A DNA stretch of 64,000 nt, from contig NZ_CM007717.1 in assembly GCF_002019855.1 (NCBI RefSeq), positions 5,195,798 through 5,259,797 of the forward strand. Reading direction: 5' to 3'. Both the position numbers and the translations under genes were made by a program. This stretch comes from Streptomyces antibioticus (GTDB taxonomy: Bacteria; Actinomycetota; Actinomycetes; Streptomycetales; Streptomycetaceae). Shown piece by piece: positions 43,725-52,202 of the stretch. The number at the start of each line of letters is the position of its first letter. Positions within the stretch are counted from its first letter, which is position 1. Under the pieces are notes generated by a model, which was given only the letters and a program-made list of their open reading frames with translations, was not told the DNA's origin and made no database searches.

Positions 43725-44635
43725 ACCGGGCGGAAGCCGCGCAGTATCACGGACTTCGTCCGGGTGAACTCCTCGTCCGTGAGCACCCCGTCGCGATGCA
43801 GCTCGCCCAACTCCCGCAGCCGGCGCAGCAGTACGTCGTGATGGTCGGCCTGGGCGGGCACGGACGCGGGTCGCCGCCGAGGCCGTGTACCGTCCGGTGG
43901 ATCCGTCGGACGGGTCCGTTCCGTGCGGGCGGAGGGGTGCGGCAGCCGCGCGGTCACCGCCGTCGCCACCAGGGCGGTCAGCAGGTCCCGGCGCACATTG
44001 CCCCACAGGTCCAGGGCGTACGGGTCCTTCTCCGGCGGCAGCTTCGAGAACACCGTCTCCCGGGTCGCGAACCGCAGGAAGCCGTCCTCGTAGCCGGAGT
44101 TGGGCAGCCACTCCACATGCACCAGGTCCGCCACGGCGATGATGCGCGGCCCCGTCGCCCGCTTCACCCGGTCCGAGGTGTCGGCCCAGTCGATCCGCAC
44201 CTGCGTCCCGTCGAAGGAGACCCTGCCGTCGGAGGAGCGGACCGACACCGGCACCGGAGGGCCGGGCAGCAGATAGGCACCGGTCGGCTCCTTGGGGACG
44301 TCGTCGAGCAGCAGCGCGTGCCGGATTTCCTCGGCCACGTACTCGGCGACCCCGGCCCGGTCCACGTCCACGGCCAGCCGGTAGGGATCCGCCGCGTCGG
44401 GCAGCCGTCCGCCCGTCGCCTGGAGCAGCGGGTCGGCGCCCTCCCGCAGCCGCATCCGCAGCCGCCCCCGCCTGCGCTCGGGCTCGTAGACGACCCCGGC
44501 GACCGCCTCCAGCGGCACCGCGATCTCCCCGTACGACTGCCGGAACAGCGGCACGGAACGGTGGAGTCCCGGCGTGATCCGGACCGTCGTGCCGTCGAAG
44601 GCCCAGGTCCCGTCCCGCTGGATGATCTCGGCCAT
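43721..44635 (-). CDS. DUF4429/SHOCT domain protein
   Basis: A 304-residue protein with two copies of a DUF4429 unit: residues ~1-95 (IIQRDGTWAFDGTTVRITPGLHRSVPLFRQSYGEIAVPLEAVAGVVYEP) and ~130-220 (SSDGRVSFDGTQVRIDWADTSDRVKRATGPRIIAVADLVHVEWLPNSG), each PH-domain-like. The C-terminus RLRELGELHRDGVLTDEEFTRTKSVILRG is a SHOCT motif, a short helical element seen on many membrane-stress proteins. A basic Pro/Arg linker separates them. No TM or signal is seen. The function is unknown. Confidence 0.85.
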   Translation of the reverse strand: MAEIIQRDGTWAFDGTTVRITPGLHRSVPLFRQSYGEIAVPLEAVAGVVYEPERRRGRLRMRLREGADPLLQATGGRLPDAADPYRLAVDVDRAGVAEYVAEEIRHALLLDDVPKEPTGAYLLPGPPVPVSVRSSDGRVSFDGTQVRIDWADTSDRVKRATGPRIIAVADLVHVEWLPNSGYEDGFLRFATRETVFSKLPPEKDPYALDLWGNVRRDLLTALVATAVTARLPHPSARTERTRPTDPPDGTRPRRRPASVPAQADHHDVLLRRLRELGELHRDGVLTDEEFTRTKSVILRGFRPV

Positions 44636-44836
44636 ACGGAAATTCTCGCAGCCGGGTCAACACGGCCCGCCCGACATCACCCGCGCTGACCGGACCTGCC
44701 GAGGGCGAGAGGTGTGCGGTAGGGCACAATTCGCTGACATCACAGGGGAGTTGTCCATAGGGCGGCGGCCGGGATCCCGAACAGGTTCCACAAAGGCCGC
44801 CGTCCGTTCGGGTCATGGGGAAGGCAGGCGTCGGAC

Positions 44837-46126
44837 GTGGCGGTGCAGGAGGCGAGACAGGGTGCGGGTCCGGGAGCGGGTCCGGGCCCGCACGAGGGCG
44901 GCTGCACCTGCGGGGACTGTCCGCACGGTGCCCGCGCGGGACATCGGCGCGCGGTCGCCGAATTCCTGCTCAAGCGCGACGAGTTCGCGGCCGGGCAGGG
45001 ACTTCCGGCCGCCGTCGCCCACTCGGCCTCGGCCTCCCGCCAGTGGGTCTCCGAGGAACTCACCCAGTCCGCCGAACACGTCGCCGACCGCGGCCGCGCC
45101 GAGGGCGAGGCATGGCTCGGCCGCCTCTGGGTCCGCACCGCCGGCACGGTGTGGGCTGCCGTCGTCGCCCTGCTGCTGGTCCAGGCCCTGACCGCGATCG
45201 GCGCCGGCTGGACCAGCGCCCGCACCGCCGGCCTTCTCGCCGCCCTGGTCGTCGCCGGCGCGCTCACCGCCGCCTCCTGGTTCCACCGCGCCCGCGGCGG
45301 CGCGCTCGCCCCCGTCATCGGCGAGGACAACCGCCTCTCCACCTCCCGCGCGGTCGCCGCGTCCTGGGTCCTCCTCGTCGCCTACGCCGTCCTGGTCCTC
45401 GTCGGCCGGCTCGCCGCCGCCTCCGGCCCCGCCGAACGCGACGCGCTCATCTCCGGCCTCGACCTCGCCCGCGGCGCCGGTGTGGTGACGGTCCTCGCCG
45501 TGGTCTGCGGCATCGCCGTCCTGGTGCGCCGCGTGGTCGGACTGCGGGTGTTCGGCCAGCGGCTCCAGAAGGTCCGCGGGCACCGCCCCCGCGCCGCCGA
45601 CCTGCTCACCGACGACTCCGGCTGCGGCACCTTCGCCGACATCCAGTACGTCGTGATCAGCGCCGTCGCCCTGGTCTTCGCCGCGGTCCGCCTGGCCCGC
45701 CGCCCCGACCAGCTCCCCGACCTGCCCTGGGGTCTCGCGGTCGTGGTCCTCGTCTCGGCCGCGACCTACCTCGCCGGGAAGTACGCGGAGGGCGGCCGCC
45801 CCGTCATCCTCTCCGTCGTCCGCTCCCGCGAGGCCGGCGACCTCGACGCCCCGATCCGCACCGGCGACGACATCGAGATCCGCGGCGCCGGATTCGTCCC
45901 GCCCGGCGCCCAGACCGCCGACCGGCTCTCCCGCATGGTCGTCCGCATCGGGCCCGTCCATGTCCATGTCCCGCTCGTCCCGGTCACCGGTGGCTTCAGC
46001 AACCCGAGCGACGCCCTCCTCACCGTCCCCGTCCCCGCCGACGTGGAACCCGGCCGGGTCGAGGTCCAGGTCGTCACCGCGGCCGGCGTCGAGACCAACC
46101 GGTACGCCATCGACGTCACCGAGTGA
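44837..46126 (+). CDS. Multi-spanning membrane protein with C-terminal IPT/TIG-like domain
   Basis: A 429-residue protein. The N-terminus holds a Cys/His motif CTCGDCPHG (~residues 23-31), then a soluble helical segment to ~95. Six hydrophobic segments follow (for example VWAAVVALLLVQALTAIGAG, GLLAALVVAGALTAASW, AVAASWVLLVAYAVLVLVG, GVVTVLAVVCGIAVLV, YVVISAVALVFAAVRL, WGLAVVVLVSAATYLAG). The C-terminal ~100 residues (GDDIEIRGAGFVPPGAQTADRLSRMVVRIGPVHVHVPLVPVTGGFSN) resemble an IPT/TIG beta-sandwich. I do not recognise the family. Start: GTG at 44837; the N-terminal frame is unambiguous only from about there. Confidence 0.75.
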   Translation: MAVQEARQGAGPGAGPGPHEGGCTCGDCPHGARAGHRRAVAEFLLKRDEFAAGQGLPAAVAHSASASRQWVSEELTQSAEHVADRGRAEGEAWLGRLWVRTAGTVWAAVVALLLVQALTAIGAGWTSARTAGLLAALVVAGALTAASWFHRARGGALAPVIGEDNRLSTSRAVAASWVLLVAYAVLVLVGRLAAASGPAERDALISGLDLARGAGVVTVLAVVCGIAVLVRRVVGLRVFGQRLQKVRGHRPRAADLLTDDSGCGTFADIQYVVISAVALVFAAVRLARRPDQLPDLPWGLAVVVLVSAATYLAGKYAEGGRPVILSVVRSREAGDLDAPIRTGDDIEIRGAGFVPPGAQTADRLSRMVVRIGPVHVHVPLVPVTGGFSNPSDALLTVPVPADVEPGRVEVQVVTAAGVETNRYAIDVTE

Positions 46127-46212
46127 CCGCGGACGGTTGAGCGCTGTTCTCGTTCGGTACGTATGGTCTGTCGAGGGGTCCCCACCACGGCGGGCGAGAG
46201 GCGGCTCGGGCG

Positions 46213-46746
46213 ATGACTCACAGTATGCGAAGTGACACGTACCCTCCTTATCCCGACGGCGGCGGCCGGGGCTGGCGGGACACCGCCACCCGGTACGCCC
46301 TGCTTCCCCTGCGGATCTTCCTCGGCGTCACCTTCATCTACGCCGGTCTCGACAAACTCACCGACAGCGCCTTCATGAAGGACGGCGGCGCCGGCTCCAT
46401 CGGCGACACCATGCGGGCCGTCCGTGACTCCTCGGCCGTTCCGGCCCTGGTCGACCTGGCCCTGAAGAACCCCGTCGGCTTCGGCTACGCCATCGCCCTC
46501 GGTGAACTCGCCGTCGGCATCGGCGCCCTGGTGGGTCTGCTGACCCGCCTCGCCGCCCTCGGCGGCGCCCTGATCTCGCTCAGCCTCTGGCTCACCGTGA
46601 GCTGGTCCGCCGAGCCCTACTACTACGGCAACGACCTCCCCTACCTCATGGGCTGGATCCCCCTGATCCTCGCGGGCGCCTCCGTCCTCTCCCTGGACGC
46701 GGCCTGGCGCCGAAGGCGCCGGGAGCGGGCGGAGGGGCTGACGTAA
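46213..46746 (+). CDS. DoxX-family membrane protein
   Basis: A 177-residue four-helix membrane protein of the DoxX/DoxD family: LPLRIFLGVTFIYAGLDKLTDSAFMKDGGAG (the FxxxGxxKL motif), FGYAIALGELAVGIGALVGLLTRLAALGGALISLSLWLTV and DLPYLMGWIPLILAGASVLSLDAAW. Relatives contribute to redox or thiosulfate metabolism and oxidative-stress membrane complexes. No partner gene is apparent here. Start: ATG at 46213; a second in-frame ATG is 12 bp later. No strong RBS is seen. Confidence 0.88.
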   Translation: MTHSMRSDTYPPYPDGGGRGWRDTATRYALLPLRIFLGVTFIYAGLDKLTDSAFMKDGGAGSIGDTMRAVRDSSAVPALVDLALKNPVGFGYAIALGELAVGIGALVGLLTRLAALGGALISLSLWLTVSWSAEPYYYGNDLPYLMGWIPLILAGASVLSLDAAWRRRRRERAEGLT

Positions 46747-46827
46747 CCCGAGCCGGTCCGGCGGGGCGGGGCTGTCGGTCCTGGTCCTGATCCCGGTTCG
46801 GGCCTTGGCCCCGGCCCCCGTATCCGG

Positions 46828-47244
46828 TCAGTACGGTGAGTCCGGGTCCCCGGCCCCGGTCGGTATGTGCCGACCGGGGCCGGGGCCGTGTCCACCGGGG
46901 TCACCATGCCCGCCGTGACCTCCGTGCCCGCCGTGACCTCCGTGTCCGCCGGGGGCACCGCGTCCGCCATGACCGCCATGACCCCCGTGCCCACCGAGCC
47001 CGCCATGGCCACCGTGTCTCCCGCGGCCGCCGTCGTGTCTCCCGCGGCCGCCGTGTCCGGCGCGTACCGCGTGGGCCACCACGCCCGCCGCGCCGCCCAG
47101 GCAGAGGCCGCCCACGACCATCGGGATCACCGCGAACCACGGCACCTCCCACAGGCCGCCCGCGTCACCCGCGTAGGCGACGCCCGCGAGGACGAGGAAG
47201 CCACCGGCGACCAGCCGTCCGGGCTGGAACTCATGACGCAGCAC
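46828..47244 (-). CDS. Small membrane protein with Gly-His repeat tail
   Basis: A 138-residue protein: two hydrophobic segments in the first ~62 residues (LVAGGFLVLAGVAYAG; WFAVIPMVVGGLCLGGAAGVVAHAV), then a tail of HGG-type repeats (GGHGGLGGHGGHGGHGG and similar) to about residue 120, ending GDPDSPY. About a quarter of the tail is His, suggesting metal binding. The start is GTG at 47244, 14 bp inside the end of the upstream PspC gene, so translational coupling is likely. A very strong hairpin (46848-46885) lies inside the 3' end of the frame, which makes the exact C-terminus less certain. Confidence 0.7.
   Translation of the reverse strand: MLRHEFQPGRLVAGGFLVLAGVAYAGDAGGLWEVPWFAVIPMVVGGLCLGGAAGVVAHAVRAGHGGRGRHDGGRGRHGGHGGLGGHGGHGGHGGRGAPGGHGGHGGHGGHGGHGDPGGHGPGPGRHIPTGAGDPDSPY
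46848..46885. terminator. Strong hairpin within the 3' end of the Gly-His gene
   Basis: A 16-bp perfect stem (arms 46848-46863 and 46870-46885, ending GGTCGG and beginning CCGACC) with loop TATGTG. It can terminate the minus-strand operon and also the DoxX transcript on the plus strand. It lies inside the predicted coding sequence of the Gly-His protein. Confidence 0.75.
46899..47060. repeat. Low-complexity repeat encoding (Gly-Gly-His)n
   Basis: On the minus strand a 9-base GGHGGH-type pattern (GGC GGT CAT variants) is repeated through about 160 bp. Copies are imperfect and contiguous, unlike a CRISPR array. Confidence 0.8.
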
Positions 47245-48841
47245 GGCTCACCTCCACCTGTCCGACGCCGACATGGAGGTCCAGGTCGAGCGTCCCGCCG
47301 TTTGTGCCGCCCTTGCCGTCCGGCTGCGGCGACAGGGTCGTCTCCTTCTGCCGGCCCGGCTGCACGTCCACGTCCTTCTTGTTGTCGCCCGGGAGCCGGA
47401 TGTCGCCCAGGCCCACGTCGATGCTGAGCTTCACGGTCGCGTCCGGCGGCACGATCACCCGCAGCCGGCCCAGCCCCACTTCGGCGCTGGTGCGCGCCGT
47501 CTGCCCCTTCGCCAGCTCCAGCCGGGACAGGTCCAAGGTGGCGTCCCCGGTGCCCAGGTCGTACGACTCCCGTACGTCCGCCACCGCCGCCGGACGCCAG
47601 GTCCGGTCGACCCAGTCGGTGCCGACGTCCTTGGGCAGGGCCGACGACGCCGCCAGCAGGGCCGCCGTGACGATCGCCAGGAACACCGACCCCGCTCCCG
47701 TCCGCCCGAGGAACGAGCTGACCGCGATGCCGAGGCCGAGCACCGCGAGCGCCGCCGCCAGTCCGGCCTGGAGGCTGGTGCCGAGCGGCTGGTGGTCCCA
47801 GGTCAGCCGGGTGGCGGCGAAGCCCACGGCCAGGGCGAGCAGGAAGACCCACCCGCCGATCCAGCGGGGCCCGGCCGCCCGGCGCGAGGGTCCGGGCGGG
47901 GCGGGTATGTCCTCGGGCAGGCCGTGACCGGTCAGGTCGACCCGGATGCCGGCCTCGAAGGCCCGGCCGCGGTAGTCCCGGGGGCCCCACAGATAGCCGG
48001 TGCCGCCGTCGTGCGTGCCGTCCTTGACGATGGGGTCGCGCCACCAGGACGGGTAGGCCGTCGGCGCCGGCGGTGCCTGGGCCTCCGGCGGGGCGTCGGC
48101 GACGGCCTGCGCGGCGAGCGGGTCGGGCGCCGAGGAGTCACGGTGCCGCGACCAGTACCCGGCGCCCGCGAGGAGCAGGGAGAGGACGACGGCGAAGGTC
48201 AGCACCCCGCCGTTCTTCAGCATCGACAGGAACACCCCGCAGCCGACCAGCGCGAACAGCACGGCTGCGAGGGCCTGGCCGTCGACCCGGCCGGTCAGCA
48301 GTCTGCGCACTTCGTTCTGGTCGTCGTCGGAGTAGGGGACGAGCAGCCAGGCGAAGCCGTAGAAGATGAGGCCGATGCCGCCGGTCGCGGAGAGCACGGC
48401 GAGGGTGATCCGGAAGATCACCGGATCCATGTCGCACTGCCGCCCGAGTCCCGCGCACACGCCCGCGATCATCTTGTGCCGCCGGTCGCGCCGGAATCTG
48501 GCCGGCGGGGCGGGGGATGTGCCCTCCGCCGTACCCGGGGCACCGGGGTCGTCCGTCGAGCCCGGCCCCGCACCGGAGCCCGGGCCCGCCTGGTACTCCC
48601 TCGCCATGGCGGCGCCGATCGCGGCCTCGGCCGCGGTCGCTCCGGCGCCGTTCTGCGTGTCCTTCACCGCCCCCGCCGCTCCTGTCCTTGTCTCTGTACC
48701 GGTGTCTGCGTCTGCGTTTGCGTCTGTCTCTGTGCTTGCGTCTGGGTCTGCGTCCGTGTTCTCACCCGCGGCGCCGGGCGTGCCGGTCGGCGGGGTGTCC
48801 CCGTCGGGCACGGCGTCCTCGGCGTGCTGGTGATCTGCCAT
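47231..48841 (-). CDS. PspC-domain envelope-stress protein with LiaF-like C-terminal domain
   Basis: A 536-residue membrane protein. Residues 1-100 are acidic, Ala/Thr/Asp-rich and disordered. The PspC domain (~110-180) reads FRRDRRHKMIAGVCAGLGRQCDMDPVIFRITLAVLSATGGIGLIFYGFAWLLVPY. Several TM segments follow (GQALAAVLFALVGCGVFLSML, VLTFAVVLSLLLAGAGYWS, WIGGWVFLLALAVGFAAT, AGLAAALAVLGLGIAVSSFL, VFLAIVTAALLAASSAL). The C-terminal ~130 residues (RTSAEVGLGRLRVIVPPDATVKLSIDVGLGDIRLPG) are a LiaF/DUF4097-type beta region. Start: ATG at 48841, adjacent to a shared operator region with the divergent PspC-kinase; it is probably regulated by that two-component pair. Confidence 0.85.
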   Translation of the reverse strand: MADHQHAEDAVPDGDTPPTGTPGAAGENTDADPDASTETDANADADTGTETRTGAAGAVKDTQNGAGATAAEAAIGAAMAREYQAGPGSGAGPGSTDDPGAPGTAEGTSPAPPARFRRDRRHKMIAGVCAGLGRQCDMDPVIFRITLAVLSATGGIGLIFYGFAWLLVPYSDDDQNEVRRLLTGRVDGQALAAVLFALVGCGVFLSMLKNGGVLTFAVVLSLLLAGAGYWSRHRDSSAPDPLAAQAVADAPPEAQAPPAPTAYPSWWRDPIVKDGTHDGGTGYLWGPRDYRGRAFEAGIRVDLTGHGLPEDIPAPPGPSRRAAGPRWIGGWVFLLALAVGFAATRLTWDHQPLGTSLQAGLAAALAVLGLGIAVSSFLGRTGAGSVFLAIVTAALLAASSALPKDVGTDWVDRTWRPAAVADVRESYDLGTGDATLDLSRLELAKGQTARTSAEVGLGRLRVIVPPDATVKLSIDVGLGDIRLPGDNKKDVDVQPGRQKETTLSPQPDGKGGTNGGTLDLDLHVGVGQVEVSRAAS

Positions 48842-48885
48842 GCGTCCATGGTGGCGGTCGAACGGCCCCGGCGGCAGTCGGGACG

Positions 48886-48986
48886 ACCCTGGTCGGACCC
48901 TGATATCCGCCCCGAGCCCGCACCCGGGAGGTGTTCGACCGGCGGCGGGCTCGAAGATCAGGGGCGTCTCGGGGGCGAACCCTGAT
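48886..48986. promoter_or_regulatory. ACCCTGRT repeats between the divergent PspC genes
   Basis: ACCCTGGT (48886-48893), ACCCTGAT (48897-48904) and ACCCTGAT (48979-48986). The first two are 11 bp apart, one helical turn, as expected for a LuxR-type dimer site. The third abuts the kinase start region. They are probable binding sites of the response regulator encoded at 50310 (inference). Confidence 0.5.
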
Positions 48987-49020
48987 GCCCGGGCCGGACG
49001 GCTGTGTGAGCATCGTTGGC

Positions 49021-50313
49021 ATGCCGGAAGCCGCAGCAGCGCCACTCGTCGAACCGCGGCCGCCGCGCAAGCTCTACCGCAGCAGTGACGGACGCTGGCT
49101 GGGTGGTGTGGCGCGGGGGCTCGCCGGGCATCTCGGCCTGCCCGTCGTGTGGGTGCGGCTCGTGTTCGTGGGCCTGTTCATGGCCGACGGCCTCGGTGCC
49201 CTGCTGTACGCGGCCTTCTGGTTCTTCGTGCCGCTCGGCGTCGGCGGGGTGGGCGACCAGAAGCCGCCGTCCCTCGTCTCCACCGAGACCGCGCCCGACG
49301 GCCGCCGCAGACTCGTCGCGCGCAAGCCGGACAAGGGGCAGATCGTCGCCCTGCTCCTCATGGTCGTCGTCGCGATGGTCTTCGTCGGCAATGTGAACCT
49401 GGGCAGCGGCGCCAAGGCGTACCTCCTGCCCGCCGTCCTGGTCGGCGCCGGTGTCGCCCTGGTCTGGCGGCAGGCGGACAACGCCCGGCGGGCCCGCTGG
49501 GTCGCGGCCGGCCGAAGACGCCGGACGCTCACGCTCCTGCGGGCCGTCGGCGGAGTTCTTCTGGTCACCGCCGGTGTCTCCGGCATCTTCGTCCTCCAGG
49601 GCTCCGCCGCGCACCTGGGCTCGGTGCTCCAGGCGGCGCTCGCGGTGCTCGTCGGGATCACCCTGCTCGCCGGTCCGTATCTGGTCCGGATGACCCAGGA
49701 CCTCTCCGAGGAGCGTCTGATGCGCATCCGCGCCCAGGAGCGCGCCGAGGTCGCGGCGCACGTCCACGACTCGGTGCTGCACACCCTGACCCTGATCCAG
49801 CGCAACGCGGAGAACGCGAGCGAGGTGCGCCGCCTCGCCCGCGCCCAGGAGCGCGACCTGCGCACCTGGCTCTACAAGCCCGAGGGCACCGGCAAGGACG
49901 AGGAGGACGAGCCGGCCACGGTCGCCGACGCGGTCCGGCGCAACGCGGCGGAGGTCGAGGACAAGCACGGCGTCCCCATCGAGGTGGTGGTCGTGGGCGA
50001 CTGCCCGCTCGACGAGAGAGTCGGCGCACAGATGCAGGCCGCGCGCGAAGCAATGGTGAACGCCGCCAAGTACGGTGGCGAGGGCGGCGCGGTGCAGGTC
50101 TACGCCGAAGTCGAGGGCAGGACGGTCTTCGTGTCCGTCCGGGACCGGGGCCCCGGCTTCGACCTCGACGCGATACCCGCCGACCGGATGGGCGTCAGAG
50201 AATCGATCATCGGCCGCATGGAGCGCAACGGCGGCACGGCGCGGCTGCGGGCGGTCCCCGGCGGCGGCACCGAGGTCGAGCTGGAGATGGAGAGGGTGGA
50301 GAACACGTCATGA
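49021..50313 (+). CDS. PspC-domain sensor histidine kinase
   Basis: A 430-residue membrane sensor. The N-terminal PspC domain (~12-75: RKLYRSSDGRWLGGVARGLAGHLGLPVVWVRLVFVGLFMADGLGALLYAAFWFFVPLG) is followed by more TM helices (GQIVALLLMVVVAMVFVGN, AYLLPAVLVGAGVALVW, LLRAVGGVLLVTAGVSGIFVL, VLQAALAVLVGITLLAGPYLV). The HisKA_3-type H-box AAHVHDSVLHTLTLIQRNA has its His at ~249, and the ATPase has N-box REAMVNAAKYG (~343) and DRGPGFD. It belongs to the LiaS/DesK-like class that signals envelope stress to a LuxR-type regulator. The stop overlaps the regulator start (ATGA). An alternative upstream start (48985) is possible. Confidence 0.9.
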   Translation: MPEAAAAPLVEPRPPRKLYRSSDGRWLGGVARGLAGHLGLPVVWVRLVFVGLFMADGLGALLYAAFWFFVPLGVGGVGDQKPPSLVSTETAPDGRRRLVARKPDKGQIVALLLMVVVAMVFVGNVNLGSGAKAYLLPAVLVGAGVALVWRQADNARRARWVAAGRRRRTLTLLRAVGGVLLVTAGVSGIFVLQGSAAHLGSVLQAALAVLVGITLLAGPYLVRMTQDLSEERLMRIRAQERAEVAAHVHDSVLHTLTLIQRNAENASEVRRLARAQERDLRTWLYKPEGTGKDEEDEPATVADAVRRNAAEVEDKHGVPIEVVVVGDCPLDERVGAQMQAAREAMVNAAKYGGEGGAVQVYAEVEGRTVFVSVRDRGPGFDLDAIPADRMGVRESIIGRMERNGGTARLRAVPGGGTEVELEMERVENTS

Positions 50314-51098
50314 GCGACCCGAGCGAGGCGACGGGGCCCACCGAGGCGACCGGGGCGACCGAATCGACCGAATCGCCCGAGGAGAACGGTACGGCGGGAG
50401 CGGCCGGGGCGGCCGGCGCGGGCGACGGCGCGAGCGGGCGCCGGGTGCGGGTGGTCCTCGTCGACGACCACCGGATGTTCCGCACCGGCGTGCAGGCGGA
50501 GATCGGCCGGACCGAGGAGACGGGTGTGGAGGTGGTCGGGGAGGCGGCGGACGTCGACCAGGCGGTCACCGTCATCACCGCCACCCGGCCCGAGGTGGTC
50601 CTCCTCGACGTCCATCTGCCGGGCGGCGGCGGGGTCGAAGTACTGCGCCGCTGCGCCGGGTTGATGGGGGACGCGGAGCAGCCGGTGCGGTTCCTCGCCC
50701 TGTCCGTCTCGGACGCGGCGGAGGATGTGATCGGGGTGATCCGGGGCGGCGCCCGGGGCTATGTCACCAAGACGATCACCGGCACCGACCTGGTCGACTC
50801 GATCTTCCGGGTGCAGGAGGGCGACGCGGTGTTCTCGCCGCGCCTCGCCGGGTTCGTCCTCGACGCCTTCGCCTCCACGGACGCGCCCCCGGTCGACGAG
50901 GACCTGGACCGTCTCACGCAGCGCGAGCGCGAGGTGCTGCGCCTCATCGCCCGCGGGTACGCGTACAAGGAGATCGCCCGGCAGCTCTACATCTCGGTGA
51001 AGACGGTCGAGTCGCATGTCTCGGCGGTGCTGCGCAAGCTCCAGTTGTCCAACCGTCATGAGCTGACCCGCTGGGCGACGGCACGGCGCCTGGTGTGA
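50310..51098 (+). CDS. LuxR-family response regulator
   Basis: A 262-residue NarL/FixJ-type regulator, partner of the overlapping PspC-kinase. The N-terminal ~45 residues are Thr/Glu/Ala/Gly-rich and disordered (ATGPTEATGATESTESPEE). The receiver domain spans ~48-170 with acidic LVDDHRMF, phospho-acceptor Asp ~100 (VVLLDVHLPGGG), Ser in LALSVS and Lys in YVTKTI. The HTH lies at ~202-260 (LTQREREVLRLIARGYAYKEIARQLYISVKTVESHVSAVLRKL). It probably binds the ACCCTGRT sites at 48886-48986 and controls the divergent PspC operon. Confidence 0.95.
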   Translation: MSDPSEATGPTEATGATESTESPEENGTAGAAGAAGAGDGASGRRVRVVLVDDHRMFRTGVQAEIGRTEETGVEVVGEAADVDQAVTVITATRPEVVLLDVHLPGGGGVEVLRRCAGLMGDAEQPVRFLALSVSDAAEDVIGVIRGGARGYVTKTITGTDLVDSIFRVQEGDAVFSPRLAGFVLDAFASTDAPPVDEDLDRLTQREREVLRLIARGYAYKEIARQLYISVKTVESHVSAVLRKLQLSNRHELTRWATARRLV

Positions 51099-51122
51099 GC
51101 GCGGGCGCCCTCCCGGGTGCTC

Positions 51123-52202
51123 TCACACCACGCGGGTGGCCCCGGCGAAGGGCATCTCGCTGATCGGCGCCACCCGGACCGGCGCCGAGGGGTTGGGGGC
51201 GTGGATCATCCGGCCGTCGCCGATGTAGATGCCGACGTGGGTGATGCCGGAGTAGAAGAACACCAGGTCCCCGGGGAGGAGTTCGGAGCGGGAGACCCGT
51301 CGGCCGGCGTCGATCTGGGCGTAGGTCGTGCGGGGCAGGGAGATCCCGGCCGAGCGGTAGGCGGCCAGGGCGAGCCCCGAGCAGTCGAAGGCGTTCGGCC
51401 CGGTCGCGCCCCAGACGTACGGGCTGCCGAGCTTGGAGTAGGCGTAGGAGACGGCGGCCGCGGCGCGGGCGGTGGGCGCGCCCGCGGTGGAGCCGGGTGT
51501 CCGGAGGGTGTCGCGGGCGCCCGTCGTGGCCCGGGAGGCACGGGTGCCGGTGCCGCCGCCGGTCGCGGCGGAGCCGGTGACGCGGGCCCGGTCCGCCTCG
51601 GTCAGCCGGGACAGCAGCCTGCGTGCCGCGTCCAGCTTGCCGGTGATCGTCGTCTTGTGCTTCTTCAGTTCGGCCTGGCGGGTTCTGAGCGTGGTGAGTT
51701 CGAGGCGGGCGGAGCCCCGTAGTTGCTCGATCTCACGGAGCTGCCGGCGGACCCGGCTGACGGCGGCCGACTGGCGGTCACCGGCGCGTTCGGCGAAGGC
51801 GGCGCCGTCCAGATAGCCGTCGGGGTCGTCGGAGAGCGCCAGTTGGACGGCGGGGCCGAGCCCGCCGTCGCGGTACTGTGCGGCCGCCATCGAACCCAGT
51901 TTCTCGCGGGCCGAGTTGAGCCGTTCCTCCTTGCGGGCGGCCTCGTCGCGCAGGGACTTCAGGCGCTGTTCGGCGGCGGTGGCCTTCTCATGGGCGCCGT
52001 TGTACTTCTCGGTGGCTTCCTCCGCCTCCCGGTACAGCCGGTCCACCTTGGCCTTGACCTGCGCCGGTGTCAGATTCGGCTCGGCCTGTCCGGTCCCGTC
52101 GAAGGCGGTCGCCGTCGCCGCCCCGGCGAGGGCGAGCGTGAACGCCGTACGGGCCTTGTGGCCGCCGAATGAGCGCTGTCGGGGCTTTCGGTGCGCTGCC
52201 AC
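51123..52202 (-). CDS. Secreted NlpC/P60 (C40) cell-wall hydrolase
   Basis: A 359-residue exported peptidoglycan endopeptidase. A Sec signal (HRKPRQRSFGGHKARTAFTLALAGAATATAFDGTGQA) precedes a long coiled coil (~45-230: VDRLYREAEEATEKYNGAHEKATAAEQRLKSL), then a linker and the catalytic domain (~250-359). The catalytic Cys is in AFDCSGLALAAYRSAG (~272), His in ITHVGIYIGDG (~320) and the third polar residue in MIHAPNPS (~332). It would cleave the D-Glu-to-diamino acid bond in stem peptides. A paralogue with the same layout is at 53808. The start GTG at 52202 aligns with the paralogue's N-terminus. Confidence 0.92.
   Translation of the reverse strand: MAAHRKPRQRSFGGHKARTAFTLALAGAATATAFDGTGQAEPNLTPAQVKAKVDRLYREAEEATEKYNGAHEKATAAEQRLKSLRDEAARKEERLNSAREKLGSMAAAQYRDGGLGPAVQLALSDDPDGYLDGAAFAERAGDRQSAAVSRVRRQLREIEQLRGSARLELTTLRTRQAELKKHKTTITGKLDAARRLLSRLTEADRARVTGSAATGGGTGTRASRATTGARDTLRTPGSTAGAPTARAAAAVSYAYSKLGSPYVWGATGPNAFDCSGLALAAYRSAGISLPRTTYAQIDAGRRVSRSELLPGDLVFFYSGITHVGIYIGDGRMIHAPNPSAPVRVAPISEMPFAGATRVV

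Noticed and set aside
46899-47060. Regular repeats resembling a CRISPR array
   Set aside because: The units are about 9 bp, contiguous, imperfect and in frame with a Gly-His-rich protein; there are no spacers and no cas genes.
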